64,000 nt of DNA from Planktothricoides sp. SR001 (GCF_001276715.1 NZ_LIUQ01000006.1:132556-196555); one strand, 5' to 3'. Positions 54,415 through 63,817 are shown, counted from the first letter of the stretch. The notes: generated by a model not told the origin, from the sequence alone. Program-made: numbers and translations.

Positions 54415-55089
54415 CTAATCGCTAATCGCTGATAGCTGATAGCCTCTTTGATATTCTAAAGCAGAGAATAAACTATTCATATTTAAAATTGCCACAGTTG
54501 TGGAGTTTGTGGTCGCTGAAGTGGAGAAAATTTCCGTTAAACCGCTGAAATAAGCACCGAGTAAGGAGGTAAACTGACTAGGCAAGGGTCTGAACTTGGC
54601 GGGATTTAAGGAGACGATGCCGTGTAGTTCCGAGAAAACCCAGATTAATGGTTGCGAGTTAATTGGTTTCTGGGACTGGGAACGAGGCAATGCGATCGCC
54701 ACCCCGGTTAATTGATTGGTTAATTGATTGGTTGATTGATTGGTTGATTGATTGGTTGATTTATTGGTTAATTGATTGGTTAATTGATTGGCTGATTTAT
54801 TTTCTATCGGATAATTTTCATCGAGCAAAGGGGCAGAGGCTAAACCGAGTACATGAGTCAAGTATTCCCCTAAGTCAATCACCCAAACTAACTGTCCTTG
54901 GTAATCAATCACTCCCAAAATCCCATCGGTGACACCGGGAATGGGACAAATTTCATGGCAATTCAAGGCGATCGCTTCCACCACCCAATCCGCAGGCACT
55001 ACCAAGCGCACAGAATTTTTTACCTGAAAGCCTAAGTAATCTTTCACTTTATCCGCATCTATCCCATTTACGCTGCCGATCTTCTCCAA
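54415..55089 (-). CDS. CheW-domain protein
   Basis: A 224-residue adaptor with the CheW beta-barrel: FQVKNSVRLVVPADWVVEAI, PIPGVTDGILGVIDYQGQLVWVIDL and a late GIVSLNPAKFRPLP. Between residues of about 95 and 130 an inserted Thr/Asn-rich stretch (TNQLTNQLTNKSTNQS) is encoded by 12-base tandem units, in a place where relatives have a short loop. It should link the CheA kinase to a receptor. It stands between the PATAN regulator and the CheA gene on the same strand. Confidence 0.85.
   Translation of the reverse strand: MEKIGSVNGIDADKVKDYLGFQVKNSVRLVVPADWVVEAIALNCHEICPIPGVTDGILGVIDYQGQLVWVIDLGEYLTHVLGLASAPLLDENYPIENKSANQLTNQLTNKSTNQSTNQSTNQLTNQLTGVAIALPRSQSQKPINSQPLIWVFSELHGIVSLNPAKFRPLPSQFTSLLGAYFSGLTEIFSTSATTNSTTVAILNMNSLFSALEYQRGYQLSAISD
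54706..54801. repeat. Eight 12-bp units within the CheW-like gene
   Basis: The unit GGTTAATTGATT / GGTTGATTGATT recurs eight times with single-base changes and keeps the frame. Confidence 0.92.
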
Positions 55090-55282
55090 GATATCAAAAA
55101 AATACCAAAATATATAAGGTATATCAGAAGTATATCAGCGATATATCAGAGATATATGAGCGATCGGCGTTTAGGTAAATGCGATCCAAATGCGAGCGTG
55201 TTCTCAGAATTCTCTGGAAAGCCATCGACGAGTCAAAAACCAGTCAAAACTGATATAGTCTAGGAAGATGAATGGTGAAAAA

Positions 55283-56485
55283 TTAGGCCATTTGTAGCAT
55301 CGCGTTTTCTTGAGCCAAAGATTTTTTTGGCTGGGTCACGGTTTGCGCTGATTGCAGATTTTTTTCAATGGTACTGAGCAGCATCAGGGGTGGGACAGGC
55401 TTAGTAATATAGTCATTTGCCCCCACCATTTGCGATCGCATCTTATCAATTAAACCATCCCGCCCAGTCAACATCACAATCGGCAGGGTATGGAATTGCT
55501 TAGACTGACGCAGCATCCGCGATAATTCATAGCCATTAATCTCTGGCATATTGATATCCATCAGCACCAAAGCTGGCTTATATCTCACCATTGTACTCAG
55601 AGCTTTTGCCGGTTCGGTAATACTCAGCACCCGATACCCACTGGCTTCTAAAACCATTTTCACATTGCGTTGCACGGTTTTACTATCATCAATGCAAGCA
55701 ATAATTGGTTTTTCCTGGGTTTTGGGTGAGTAATAAGGCTGAATTTCTATAACTCCAGCCCGGACTAAGGGTTGTAATAAAGCCGCTAATCCTAAAGCAT
55801 CCGCTTTTAAATATTTGGCGGCTTCATACAAAGAAGGATTTTGACTCAAAACTTGGCACAAAGCTTTGATAAAATCGATATCTCTGACTTTTTCCCACAA
55901 CAGCTTGGGCAGTTCTTTGATATTTTTAATCATCACCCGTTGAAACGGTGAAGTAATTTCTGGTTGCAATTTTTGCCATTGACCGATCACCCCGCGCATG
56001 GGCCATACCAATTCTTTCAGGGAAACCGATAACAATATCGGATCTAACCCTACGGTTTTTTCAAATTGAACCACGCCTTTGGGCAAAGCCAGCAATTGAA
56101 TTAACGCATCCTGGGTTAACCAGAATAGCAATTTTCTAACTTGTTGAACTGACAAATTACCGGATTTCCAGTAGTGGCAAATTTGCTGATAGTCGGACTT
56201 AAATTCCTTACCATTAAATTCTAATTCCGGGTAATACCATTGTAGGAAGTATTCCAAACGTTCTTTTTGCCCCATTGCACTGGTGGCAAAATGAATTTGT
56301 CCATTGCCTACATACACGCGCCAAAAAATTGACTCATCGTTTGGGTCGCTGATGGTTAATTTGCCAGTAATTTTTTTTGTGACAATATTTTGCAGAATTT
56401 GCCCTGGAGAGATTAAATTTTTTTGTGCTTGATTTGATTTCGCAGATTCTATCGCTTGAGTCTTAATTGAAGTAGCTTGTGTCAT
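55283..56485 (-). CDS. PatA/PixG/PilG-type response regulator (PATAN domain + receiver)
   Basis: A 400-residue protein. The N-terminal half (about 25-240) resembles the PATAN/DUF4388 domain (LISPGQILQNIVTKKITGKLTI, VYVGNGQIHFATS). The receiver (about 260-380) has IACIDDSKTVQRNV, the phospho-acceptor D310 in LMDINMPE and the lysine in YITKPVPP. PATAN regulators control pili, phototaxis and heterocyst pattern in cyanobacteria. It begins a unit followed by the CheW- and CheA-like genes. The second receiver-only gene usually next to it is absent here. Confidence 0.9.
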   Translation of the reverse strand: MTQATSIKTQAIESAKSNQAQKNLISPGQILQNIVTKKITGKLTISDPNDESIFWRVYVGNGQIHFATSAMGQKERLEYFLQWYYPELEFNGKEFKSDYQQICHYWKSGNLSVQQVRKLLFWLTQDALIQLLALPKGVVQFEKTVGLDPILLSVSLKELVWPMRGVIGQWQKLQPEITSPFQRVMIKNIKELPKLLWEKVRDIDFIKALCQVLSQNPSLYEAAKYLKADALGLAALLQPLVRAGVIEIQPYYSPKTQEKPIIACIDDSKTVQRNVKMVLEASGYRVLSITEPAKALSTMVRYKPALVLMDINMPEINGYELSRMLRQSKQFHTLPIVMLTGRDGLIDKMRSQMVGANDYITKPVPPLMLLSTIEKNLQSAQTVTQPKKSLAQENAMLQMA

Positions 56486-56903
56486 GGTTGCAATTTACCC
56501 CCGAATTGATTCTGAATGTAAGTTCAATAAATTATTTATCTTTTGTTTATAGAAAATTCTAATTTAGAGACTTTACTAGATTTTTATGTTGACATTTTTC
56601 TATTCACGATAGTAATCGTGAAATTGAAATTTCACATCAGTGGTAACCAGGATTTTTTTCTCCGTGTATTTACGGATATTACACTTAAGTAAATAGACGG
56701 ACATATGAGTAAGCAAAAATACTCGTACACATCCGGGGGAAATAACGCCCAATTACCACCCGGTGAGGGTTGTTGATATTTTCTTTCCGATCGACCACAG
56801 ACAAAAGATGTATGTAGGGGCGATTCGCCCCTACATCGCCACTACATCGCCCCTACATCGCCCCTACGGATATTTGTGATTTACTCAACAGAAAACCTCC
56901 GAT
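56486..56903. other. Spacer with GTAGGGGCGA palindromes
   Basis: No gene is supported. 56812-56836 is a near-perfect palindrome (ATGTAGGGGCGA-T-TCGCCCCTACAT), followed by two more CATCGCCCCTA units up to 56868. Confidence 0.7.
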
Positions 56904-59648
56904 TTAGAGGGATTCTAAGTGAGTGCTGACATTGACCGAGAGTTTTTTGCCCAGTTGCAAGAGACGACGGAATTGAGAAACCGTCCAGCAAATCGAGGTA
57001 TTGTTGGCATCATCACCGCTGCGATCGCGATTTTGATCGCCGTTTTGATTCCCATAAGCGGCATAAAAGCATTGATCCCCGATGTCCCCATGCAGCCAGT
57101 AGAAGTACAATTCTTGGATTTGATCCGTAGCCAAATGCAGATTCAGTTGTTTGCCCACGGCAATCATTCGTTCTAAGCGTTCTAGCTGAGGTTCGGCGGT
57201 TTCCGGGTTGGCTTGATAAAGCAGGTGAGAGAGCGATCGCACAATCAGTTTTTCCAAAATTTGCTTAACTTCGGGAATATCCAAATGGCAGCGTAAATGT
57301 CCCGCTTCTGTGGCACAAGTTTCTAACTCCACCAACTGAGTCAAGCCCAAAAAACTATCTCCTGTAGCATTAAGAACATTTTCTGGATCGTCGCCGATTT
57401 CCGCTTCCAAGGCTTTTGCCGCCGCCAAACAGCGATTTCCTAAAGCAATTTCTGCCGCCACTTGTAATTCTTTCGGCACCGGCAACTCATCCCGGTGGAA
57501 AGCCATCACTACCCCATAATTATCCCGATATACTTGGGTATAAAGTTGATCCAAGCGCAACAAGGTTTCTTGACTCAGCAAGCGCATAATCCGATGCCGT
57601 TCTTCGGCAAATAAGTCACGCAAACTGAAAGACTTGCCATCAAAATACTGGTTCATCCCCAGAATCGCTTGGGCGGCGCTGCCTTGTTGTAAAATCCCCA
57701 TCAGATGTTCTTTCATCTGGGTGTAAGCCCGACGACCGGAGAAGGGTTGAATGCAGCAGTGGAAATCCCAACCGCCCAAATGAAGCACCGCAAAGACTAA
57801 TTCCAAATTTTCGCGGGTAATTCCTGAGGCAAGCTGCACTTGTCCCACCGCCAAAGTCAATGGCCCCATGCGCTGCAACTGATAATCCCGCTGATAAACC
57901 GTGTAGCAATAGATGCGCTGTTCGGTGGAATAGGTGGTAAATAGGCCGCTGATGGCATAGTGGGCGGCGACTTGTTCCAGGTTAATTTGCGAGGGAATCA
58001 CTTGATGTTGATAAACTCCCGCCCCGTCTTGGAAGAAGTCAACGTTACTCTGTGCCTGGGAGAGGCGATCGATAAATTCTTTTTCCAGTTGAATTCCCGC
58101 CACATCACCCGCTAATTCGATCGCCCGGGCTGCATAACGCAAAATCTGCGTCCCTTCCGGTCGAGACAGTTCTTCAAAAAACCAACCACAACTGGTAAAC
58201 ATTAATAGGGCATGACGCTGCATTTCCAATAACCGCAGGGCGTCCACTTGTTCCGAGGGGGTGAGGCTGTGTTTTTGCTGCCGCAGGAAAAACTTCGCCA
58301 CATTTTCTGGGGAGCGATCGCGGATCACCTGAATATACTCATCCCGGGCTTGCCAAGGATCGAGCAACAAGCGGCCACCCTCTTCTTGATAAATCGAAAT
58401 CAGTTGATCCCGCAACCAGTTGAGGGCATTTCGCAGGGGACGGCGCCACAGTTGGTGCCATTCCCCACCCCCACCACAACCGCAGTTGTCTTGCCAACGG
58501 TCAACCCCATGAGAACAACTCCAAGCGGTGACGGGCTTTAGTTCCACTTCCCAAGTTGGTTGACAGATACTCAGGTAATGAGCAAAATTGGTCAAAGTCC
58601 AGCCGCGACGGGGAAATTCCGCAATAAAAGCGTAGGTCAGGCATTTTTCCGCATCCCGTTTATGGTGTCCGAAGGTTTCCCCGTCGGTGGCTACGGAAAT
58701 CAGTTGACTGGGACGATGATCCCCGTGAATGGCTAATGATAAGCGTCCGGCTAAATGGTGGGAACTTTTCAGCACATCGTTAAAGCCCATGTCGCGAGAA
58801 ATCGGGCCATCATAAAAGAAAATATCGATGTATTTGCGTTCGCTCTCTGCTTCTGAAACGGCTTCGGGCAACTTGTCACGACTGGGGAGAAAACATCGAT
58901 AGGGACGAGTCGGGTCAATTTGACCGCCACCCACCGCATTCCATTCCGGTTTTGGCTGATCTTCCGTGGGCAATAGACGGCAACGTTCTGCTTGGGACGG
59001 GGCCAAGATAATAAATTTAATCCCTTCCTCGTGCAATACTTCCAAAGTAGGATAGTCTACCGCTGTTTCTGCCAACCACATCCCTTCCGGTTCTCGGCCA
59101 AACCGTTGGCGAAAGTCCGCTTTGCCCCAGCGAATTTGAGTATATTTGTCCCGTTTATTCGCTAACGGCATGATGATGTGATTGTAAACTTGGGCGATCG
59201 CATTTCCGTGACCATTCAGACGTTCTGCACTTTTGCGATCTGCTTCTAAAATCCGCTGATAAACTTGTGGATCGTACCGTTCCAACCAACTCATTAAAGT
59301 TGGGCCAATATTAAAACTGAGATACTCGTAATTATTAACAATATCGACCACTTCTCCGCGATCGTTATAGACGCGGGCAAAAGCATTAGGTCGATAACAT
59401 TCGTGATTAATCCGCTCATTCCAATCGTGATAAGGTTCTGCACCGGGTTGCCGTTCAATCGCATCTAAATAAGGGTTTTCCCGTGGCGGTTGATAAAAAT
59501 GCCCATGAACCGTAATGTAAATCCCATGAGCGGTTTGCAAGGGATTGGGGGCAGCTTCTACTTCATCTTCCATCGACTCTAAATCTTCTGCCCAGAGTTC
59601 AGGCAATTGAGATACAAACTGGTCTGTAGTTTGAGGATTTGGGGACAT
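56904..59648 (-). CDS. Glycoside hydrolase family 57 protein with DUF3536
   Basis: A 914-residue protein. The GH57 start is YITVHGHFYQPPRENPYLD, followed by WNERINHECYRPNAF and MWLAETAVDYPTLEVL, which contains the probable nucleophile glutamate. ATDGETFGHHKRDAEK supplies a possible acid residue. The C-terminal half (about 500-890) is the DUF3536 type. The family includes alpha-amylases and branching enzymes, but the DUF3536 members have no settled substrate. No signal peptide is evident, so action on internal glycogen is likely. AAGGTGA precedes the ATG. Confidence 0.88.
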   Translation of the reverse strand: MSPNPQTTDQFVSQLPELWAEDLESMEDEVEAAPNPLQTAHGIYITVHGHFYQPPRENPYLDAIERQPGAEPYHDWNERINHECYRPNAFARVYNDRGEVVDIVNNYEYLSFNIGPTLMSWLERYDPQVYQRILEADRKSAERLNGHGNAIAQVYNHIIMPLANKRDKYTQIRWGKADFRQRFGREPEGMWLAETAVDYPTLEVLHEEGIKFIILAPSQAERCRLLPTEDQPKPEWNAVGGGQIDPTRPYRCFLPSRDKLPEAVSEAESERKYIDIFFYDGPISRDMGFNDVLKSSHHLAGRLSLAIHGDHRPSQLISVATDGETFGHHKRDAEKCLTYAFIAEFPRRGWTLTNFAHYLSICQPTWEVELKPVTAWSCSHGVDRWQDNCGCGGGGEWHQLWRRPLRNALNWLRDQLISIYQEEGGRLLLDPWQARDEYIQVIRDRSPENVAKFFLRQQKHSLTPSEQVDALRLLEMQRHALLMFTSCGWFFEELSRPEGTQILRYAARAIELAGDVAGIQLEKEFIDRLSQAQSNVDFFQDGAGVYQHQVIPSQINLEQVAAHYAISGLFTTYSTEQRIYCYTVYQRDYQLQRMGPLTLAVGQVQLASGITRENLELVFAVLHLGGWDFHCCIQPFSGRRAYTQMKEHLMGILQQGSAAQAILGMNQYFDGKSFSLRDLFAEERHRIMRLLSQETLLRLDQLYTQVYRDNYGVVMAFHRDELPVPKELQVAAEIALGNRCLAAAKALEAEIGDDPENVLNATGDSFLGLTQLVELETCATEAGHLRCHLDIPEVKQILEKLIVRSLSHLLYQANPETAEPQLERLERMIAVGKQLNLHLATDQIQELYFYWLHGDIGDQCFYAAYGNQNGDQNRDRSGDDANNTSICWTVSQFRRLLQLGKKLSVNVSTHLESL

Positions 59649-60429
59649 AATTAATCACCTTAATAAAATCATCTAACATGATCTACAGATTTCCCGAAAA
59701 AATGACCGGAAATCTTTGCCAATCTTTGCGTCAATTTACACTCATCAAATTCTGCGGTTTTCCCTAATCAAGTCTTATGGTTGGGTTATGGCCGATGACT
59801 ACCTGAGCAATATAACTGATTTCTCAGAGTATTTTATCTAATTTAACTGATAAATTAACAGTTGAACATAAAACTTTAATCTTTTCAATTCTTTACAAAA
59901 ATATGTGACAAAATATGTATATTTGATGACAGATTTTTTGACAATGCAGATCGGGCAAAATCTGGAATCTGAAAATAGCCAGTCGCGTCTCATGGGAAAA
60001 TGCTTGATTTTTCTAGCAATTTACTGGATTTGGCGTAAATATAAAATGTTTGTTAACAAAATTGCGATCGCGAAGCGTGCCGGATGGCATATCGCTGGCT
60101 AACAATTCTTTTTGTCTGCCTTCAATAACAAACTTATGGCAAATTTTGCTACAAAAATTATTAAATTTTTATTAAGTTTTTTAAACAACATTTTCAGTAA
60201 AATTACTTAGAAAAAAATCAAACCGCCTCTATATCAAGAAATCCTGACTTAGGCATCGGCAAAAATATCGTAGATGCCAATATTCCCATGCGCCAACGAA
60301 TCGGGTTTCTTTAAAATAAAGCGATGAGAAACCGGGTTTCTGTGGTGAGATACCAGAGTTAACCGTGGATGGCCAAAAAGAAACCCGGTTTCTTAAGATC
60401 AACCCGTAGCAACCTCAAGAAATACCTTA
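59649..60429. other. Spacer with dispersed repeats
   Basis: No gene is supported. It contains the 32-base dispersed repeat at 60064-60095 and two hairpins of the GAAACCGGGTTTC family (60327-60341 and 60378-60394), the last just before the antiporter gene. Confidence 0.6.
60064..60095. repeat. 32-bp dispersed repeat (second copy of that in cbiG)
   Basis: Begins GCGATCGCGAAGCG and ends ATATCGC; 27 of 32 positions agree with 37232-37263. Confidence 0.75.
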
Positions 60430-61524
60430 ATGTCTACGAAAAACCTGATTTTTATTGTTTTGCTGCTGTTTGTCCCGGTTTCCATTGCCGCTCATTTCCT
60501 GGAATGGGGATCCGTGACTGTGTTTATTACCGCTTGTTTGGCGATCATTCCCCTGGCGGCTTGGATGGGAACCGCTACGGAGGAAATTGCGGTTTTGGTC
60601 GGCCCGACCATTGGCGGATTGCTGAATGCCACCTTTGGCAACGCCACAGAATTAATTATCGCCTTGGTTGCCCTGAATGCGGGACTGGTGGAAGTGGTGA
60701 AAGCCAGTTTGACCGGATCGATTATCGGCAACTTACTCCTGGTTATGGGTTTGTCTATGTTTCTGGGGGGGTTGCGATTCAAAGAACAAACCTTTCAGCC
60801 GGTGGTTGCCCGAAGTAATGCTTCGGCCATGAATCTGGCGGTGATTGCGATTCTGTTACCCACGGCGGTGAACTATACCTCCCAAGGAATTGAAGAAAGC
60901 ACCATGCAAACCCTTTCTGGTTGGGTGGCGGTGGTCTTAATTTTGGTCTACGGATTAACTCTGCTGTTTTCCATGAAAACTCATGCCTATCTCTGTGATG
61001 TGGGGGAGGCGGAAAATGAGTCCTCTTCAGAGGGACATTCAGAAAAACCCAATGGTCTTTTGTGGACTGTGGTGCTGCTGGTTTGTACTCTTTTGGTGGC
61101 GATCGAATCAGAATTATTAGTGGATTCTCTGGAAGAAGCCACTGCCAGTTTAGGTCTGACCGCCCTATTTACCGGGGTGATTTTGGTGCCGATTATTGGC
61201 AACGCCGCCGAACACGCCACTGCTGTCACCGTGGCGATGAAAAATAAAATGGATTTGTCCGTGTCCGTGGCGGTGGGTTCCAGTTTGCAAATTGCTTTGT
61301 TTGTCGCCCCAGTGTTGGTGTTGGCTGGGTTGATTCTGGGACAACCAATGGATTTGAACTTTAACCCCTTTGAGTTAGTCGCCGTGGCCGTGGCAGTGTT
61401 GATTGCTAACTCTGTCAGTTCTGATGGGCGATCGGACTGGTTAGAAGGCACCCTGTTACTCGCCGCTTATACGGTTTTGGGATTAGCCTTTTTCTTCCAT
61501 CCCGTGATGGAAGCAATGGGCTAA
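60430..61524 (+). CDS. Calcium/proton antiporter (CaxA type)
   Basis: A 364-residue membrane protein with eleven predicted helices and the two CaCA repeats of Cax exchangers: GGLLNATFGNATELIIALVAL in the first half and GNAAEHATAVTVAMKNKMDL with VAVGSSLQIALFVAP in the second. An acidic loop (GEAENESSSEGHSE) separates the halves. It should export calcium from the cytosol in exchange for protons. It stands alone, and repeat hairpins flank it on both sides. Confidence 0.92.
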   Translation: MSTKNLIFIVLLLFVPVSIAAHFLEWGSVTVFITACLAIIPLAAWMGTATEEIAVLVGPTIGGLLNATFGNATELIIALVALNAGLVEVVKASLTGSIIGNLLLVMGLSMFLGGLRFKEQTFQPVVARSNASAMNLAVIAILLPTAVNYTSQGIEESTMQTLSGWVAVVLILVYGLTLLFSMKTHAYLCDVGEAENESSSEGHSEKPNGLLWTVVLLVCTLLVAIESELLVDSLEEATASLGLTALFTGVILVPIIGNAAEHATAVTVAMKNKMDLSVSVAVGSSLQIALFVAPVLVLAGLILGQPMDLNFNPFELVAVAVAVLIANSVSSDGRSDWLEGTLLLAAYTVLGLAFFFHPVMEAMG

Positions 61525-61830
61525 TTGGGTGATAGAAACCAGGTTTCTTACAGGGGTTTTCTCCTGAATAGACCACAGCCGTCGGGGAATCAATTCCCCG
61601 TCTCATAGTTCAAGTCAGTTAAAACCGAAATCTTGCACTATTTGAAATCCGCCCAAAAACCGCCGGGGATTAAAATCCCCGTCTCACAGCGCAAGTCGGT
61701 TAAAACCGACTCTCTACAATTACCTGATTTGATTTCAGTCCGATTCATCGGACTTTAGCTATGAGGCGGGGATTTTAATCCCCGCCGGTTTGTGAGGCGG
61801 GGGATTTATGCTCCGGTTTCTTGGTTGAAA
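61525..61830. repeat. GGGGATTAAAATCCCC repeat cluster
   Basis: Three palindromes (61584-61599, 61665-61680, 61766-61785) alternate with CAAGTCGGTTAAAACCGA-type hairpins. The cluster lies between convergent genes and may act as a terminator for both. No gene is supported here. Confidence 0.85.
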
Positions 61831-62421
61831 TCAATTAGATGTGGATTCATCGGATTCATCGGATTCATCGGACTCATCGGATTCATCGGATTCATCGAAT
61901 GCCTCTTTTGATTCCCCACCGGGCAATATGGCTCCTTGGACATTGGCATCTTTGAGGTTAATTCCTTGAAGCTGGGCATCTCGGAGATTTGCTATATATA
62001 AGTTTGCGGCTTCTAAGTCGGCATTGGCCAAATTCGCCCCTTTTAAAGTAGCGCTAATCAGCTTGGCTTGCTTGAGTGTGGCTCGTTGAAGGTTCGCATT
62101 CATTAGGTTGGCCCCAGTGAGGTTGGCATTTTCTAGCTTGGCATTGTCCAGAGTGGCATTCTTGAGATAAGCAGCTTCTAAGTTAGCCCCTTTTAGATTT
62201 GCTCCTGCGAGGTTGACTCCTTCTAAGTTAGCGCCTTCGGCTTGCTGATTGACGATTTCCCAGACCAACCGCCTGCGATCGCCTATTTGGCTATCCTCAG
62301 AAATTTGAGTGTCTTTCAAACAGTTCTTTACAAGTCTTGTTATATATAGGTTGTAAGCTGTTTGTTTCCCCGTTACCGCCACCTTCATAGCCACTTGGGG
62401 TATTATCGGAGTCAGATCCAT
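61831..62421 (-). CDS. Pentapeptide-repeat protein with acidic DES tail
   Basis: A 196-residue protein. After an N-terminal segment (about 1-60, VWEIVNQQAEG) come pentapeptide repeats (GANLEGVNLAGANLKGANL and on) up to about residue 165. The tail is a run of DES triplets encoded by 9-base units. AGGGAACA precedes the ATG. No signal peptide is clear. Function unknown; it is the third pentapeptide protein in the window. Confidence 0.82.
   Translation of the reverse strand: MDLTPIIPQVAMKVAVTGKQTAYNLYITRLVKNCLKDTQISEDSQIGDRRRLVWEIVNQQAEGANLEGVNLAGANLKGANLEAAYLKNATLDNAKLENANLTGANLMNANLQRATLKQAKLISATLKGANLANADLEAANLYIANLRDAQLQGINLKDANVQGAILPGGESKEAFDESDESDESDESDESDESTSN
61843..61896. repeat. Six 9-bp units encoding Asp-Glu-Ser
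   Basis: GGATTCATC units with one C for T change. A lone ATTCATCGGA is also present in the adjacent non-coding DNA at about 61743. Confidence 0.9.
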
Positions 62422-62470
62422 TGTTCCCTAATAAATAATATATGATTCCTAAAATCACCCCTAAGCCTAG

Positions 62471-62734
62471 AAATCTGGATCGATACTTATCCGGTTTCGA
62501 CTGACTCAAGTGGTTAAGGCACTGGTAGAGATGGGAAAAGTCACCGAGTATCTTCCGACGTACCATGCCCGTCACACTACCCAGAATCGTTGGTTAGAGT
62601 CTGGGATGTCGGAAGAAGCGATCGCCGCGTTGCTGGACACATCCCCGGCCATGATTCGTAAGCATTACCGAGATGACCGTCGTTATTACGAAAATTTAGC
62701 CCAAAATATCACCTTGCCAGAGTTAGGGAATTAA
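62471..62734 (+). pseudogene. Tyrosine recombinase (integrase) C-terminal remnant
   Basis: The open frame starts after a stop at 62468-62470 and reads LPTYHARHTTQNRWLESGMSEEAIAALLDTSPAMIRKHY, with the RHT motif arginine and histidine of phage-type integrases. The catalytic tyrosine would be the Y of HYRD or one following it. Everything before this, including the N-terminal and first catalytic arginine regions, is missing. A GTG at 62510 could start a 74-residue product, but it would be inactive. Confidence 0.72.
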
Positions 62735-62817
62735 GTTTTTGCAGGGTACAAACACAAGCCGGAAAAATTTCAGGCACCTTATAGGGCAAAATAAGCGGGC
62801 AAAATTACAGAGTTGTA

Positions 62818-62856
62818 ATGGCACTAGGTGGCTATGGCAAGTCCACTTAGTGCCAT
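62818..62856 (+). terminator. Hairpin after the integrase remnant
   Basis: ATGGCACTAgGTGG pairs with CCACtTAGTGCCAT (one mismatch) around an 11-base loop, followed by TTTTGGGTTATTTT. It may have been the integrase terminator or an end of an element. Confidence 0.6.
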
Positions 62857-63308
62857 TTTGGGTTATTTTGGGTCACGTTGGGTCACGATTTTGATAAAAA
62901 AACCCGTTTTTTAGGGTTAATTAGGGCTATTTTGGGCTATTTGTGGCTATTTGTGGCTGTTAAGTGCCATATCAGGTCAGATCAGGTCACAAGCTTTAAA
63001 ACCACGTCTTACACCGCCACACGGGGTGACAAACCTTACATCACCCCGTGGCTATACAAAGCTTGAAACCTTTGCAGCGTCTAAGTTTTAAGCTTAATGA
63101 AAATTTTGTCAAAAAGCTTGTGATGCTTGCCAGATAATGTTTTTGGCTCTCAGCATGACGCACGGAGTGACAGCAAAATTATAAAAACACTAGGGATGGG
63201 CAGAATGACACCTATTAAAACTAGGGATGGGCATAATGACATTTTTCCCACATCACACGAGGTAACGCGGCCCCGCTACACGGGCCGCCAGCGGCCCCGG
63301 TTCCCAAC

Positions 63309-63334
63309 AAAAAACCTACCCGGTTAGGGGTAGG
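63309..63334 (-). terminator. Rho-independent terminator of the XRE gene
   Basis: On the minus strand CCTACC pairs with GGTAGG around an eight-base loop, with six T residues after it. It begins about 30 bases after the XRE stop. Confidence 0.8.
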
Positions 63335-63361
63335 TAATTGGTCAGCGATCGAGCGTTGCGG

Positions 63362-63610
63362 TTATGCCGCGTCATTGTCTGGAGTCCATCGCAGTAAGTC
63401 ACCGGGCTGACAATTTAGGTGCTTACAAATGATACTTAGTTTCTCTTCATCTAAATTAGACGGCATCCTATCGCAGTTTTTTAGTCTGGATGCCGTTGTA
63501 CGCGAACACTGAAGCCAGTCAGCAAGTTGGTTGACTTGAATTTTGTGTCGTGCCATTAATTCGCGTAATCGCCACTGTATCAAGGTTTTTGAGGTTAGTG
63601 AAGTATTCAT
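63362..63610 (-). CDS. XRE-family repressor-like protein
   Basis: An 82-residue Cro/CI-type protein: LRELMARHKIQVNQLADWLQ, then CSRTTASRLKNCDR as recognition helix, and ICKHLNCQPGDLLRW. The ATG at 63610 is preferred to a TTG five codons upstream. It is divergent from the gene unit at 63818, and TGTATCA half-sites lie in both promoter regions. The layout resembles a phage or mobile-element immunity switch. Confidence 0.82.
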   Translation of the reverse strand: MNTSLTSKTLIQWRLRELMARHKIQVNQLADWLQCSRTTASRLKNCDRMPSNLDEEKLSIICKHLNCQPGDLLRWTPDNDAA

Positions 63611-63695
63611 AATCAAGTGTATCAAATTTGCGTTTGTTTGTACATCATAGCAGATTCAGTGTTCAAATTATTTTAACATCTTCACTGATAATTTG

Positions 63696-63724
63696 TTGAC
63701 ATTTGTTTATTTATCTGATACATT
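63696..63724 (+). promoter_or_regulatory. Sigma-70-type promoter with XRE operator half-site
   Basis: TTGACA at 63696-63701, a 17-base spacer and TACATT at 63719-63724. TGATACA (63716-63722) overlaps the -10 region and is the inverse of TGTATCA at 63618-63624 near the start of the XRE gene, so repression by the XRE protein is plausible. Confidence 0.5.
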
Positions 63725-63740
63725 TTTGAAATATAAAACA

Positions 63741-63787
63741 AAACCCGCGTCAGCGCTTAACTTTGGCGAGTCTCGCTGACACGGGTT
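63741..63787 (+). promoter_or_regulatory. Leader hairpin in the 5' untranslated region
   Basis: AACCCGcGTCAGCG pairs with CGCTGACaCGGGTT (one mismatch) around a 19-base loop, just downstream of the predicted promoter and about 30 bases before a short open frame. It could be an attenuator or stabilising structure; no T-run follows. Confidence 0.55.
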
Positions 63788-63817
63788 ATTCAAACACCTT
63801 ACAAAAGGGGTTCTTTT

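Larger units (their letters stand above)
62735..63361. other. Non-coding region with direct repeats and terminator-like hairpins
   Basis: No gene is supported. It has GGGTCACG pairs and GGCTATTTGT units (62870-62955), an ATCAGGTCAG pair near 62975, a CACGGGGTGA/TCACCCCGTG hairpin (about 63012-63048) and the direct repeat ACTAGGGATGGGCA at about 63190 and 63220. Confidence 0.6.

Noticed and set aside
59905..60102. 65-codon open frame after the GH57 gene
   Set aside because: Its end is made of the dispersed 32-base repeat, and there is no ribosome site or similarity.
62297..62575. Minus-strand frame with a hydrophobic, glycine-rich stretch overlapping the pentapeptide gene start
   Set aside because: It overlaps a well supported gene and the integrase remnant, and no conserved motif is seen.
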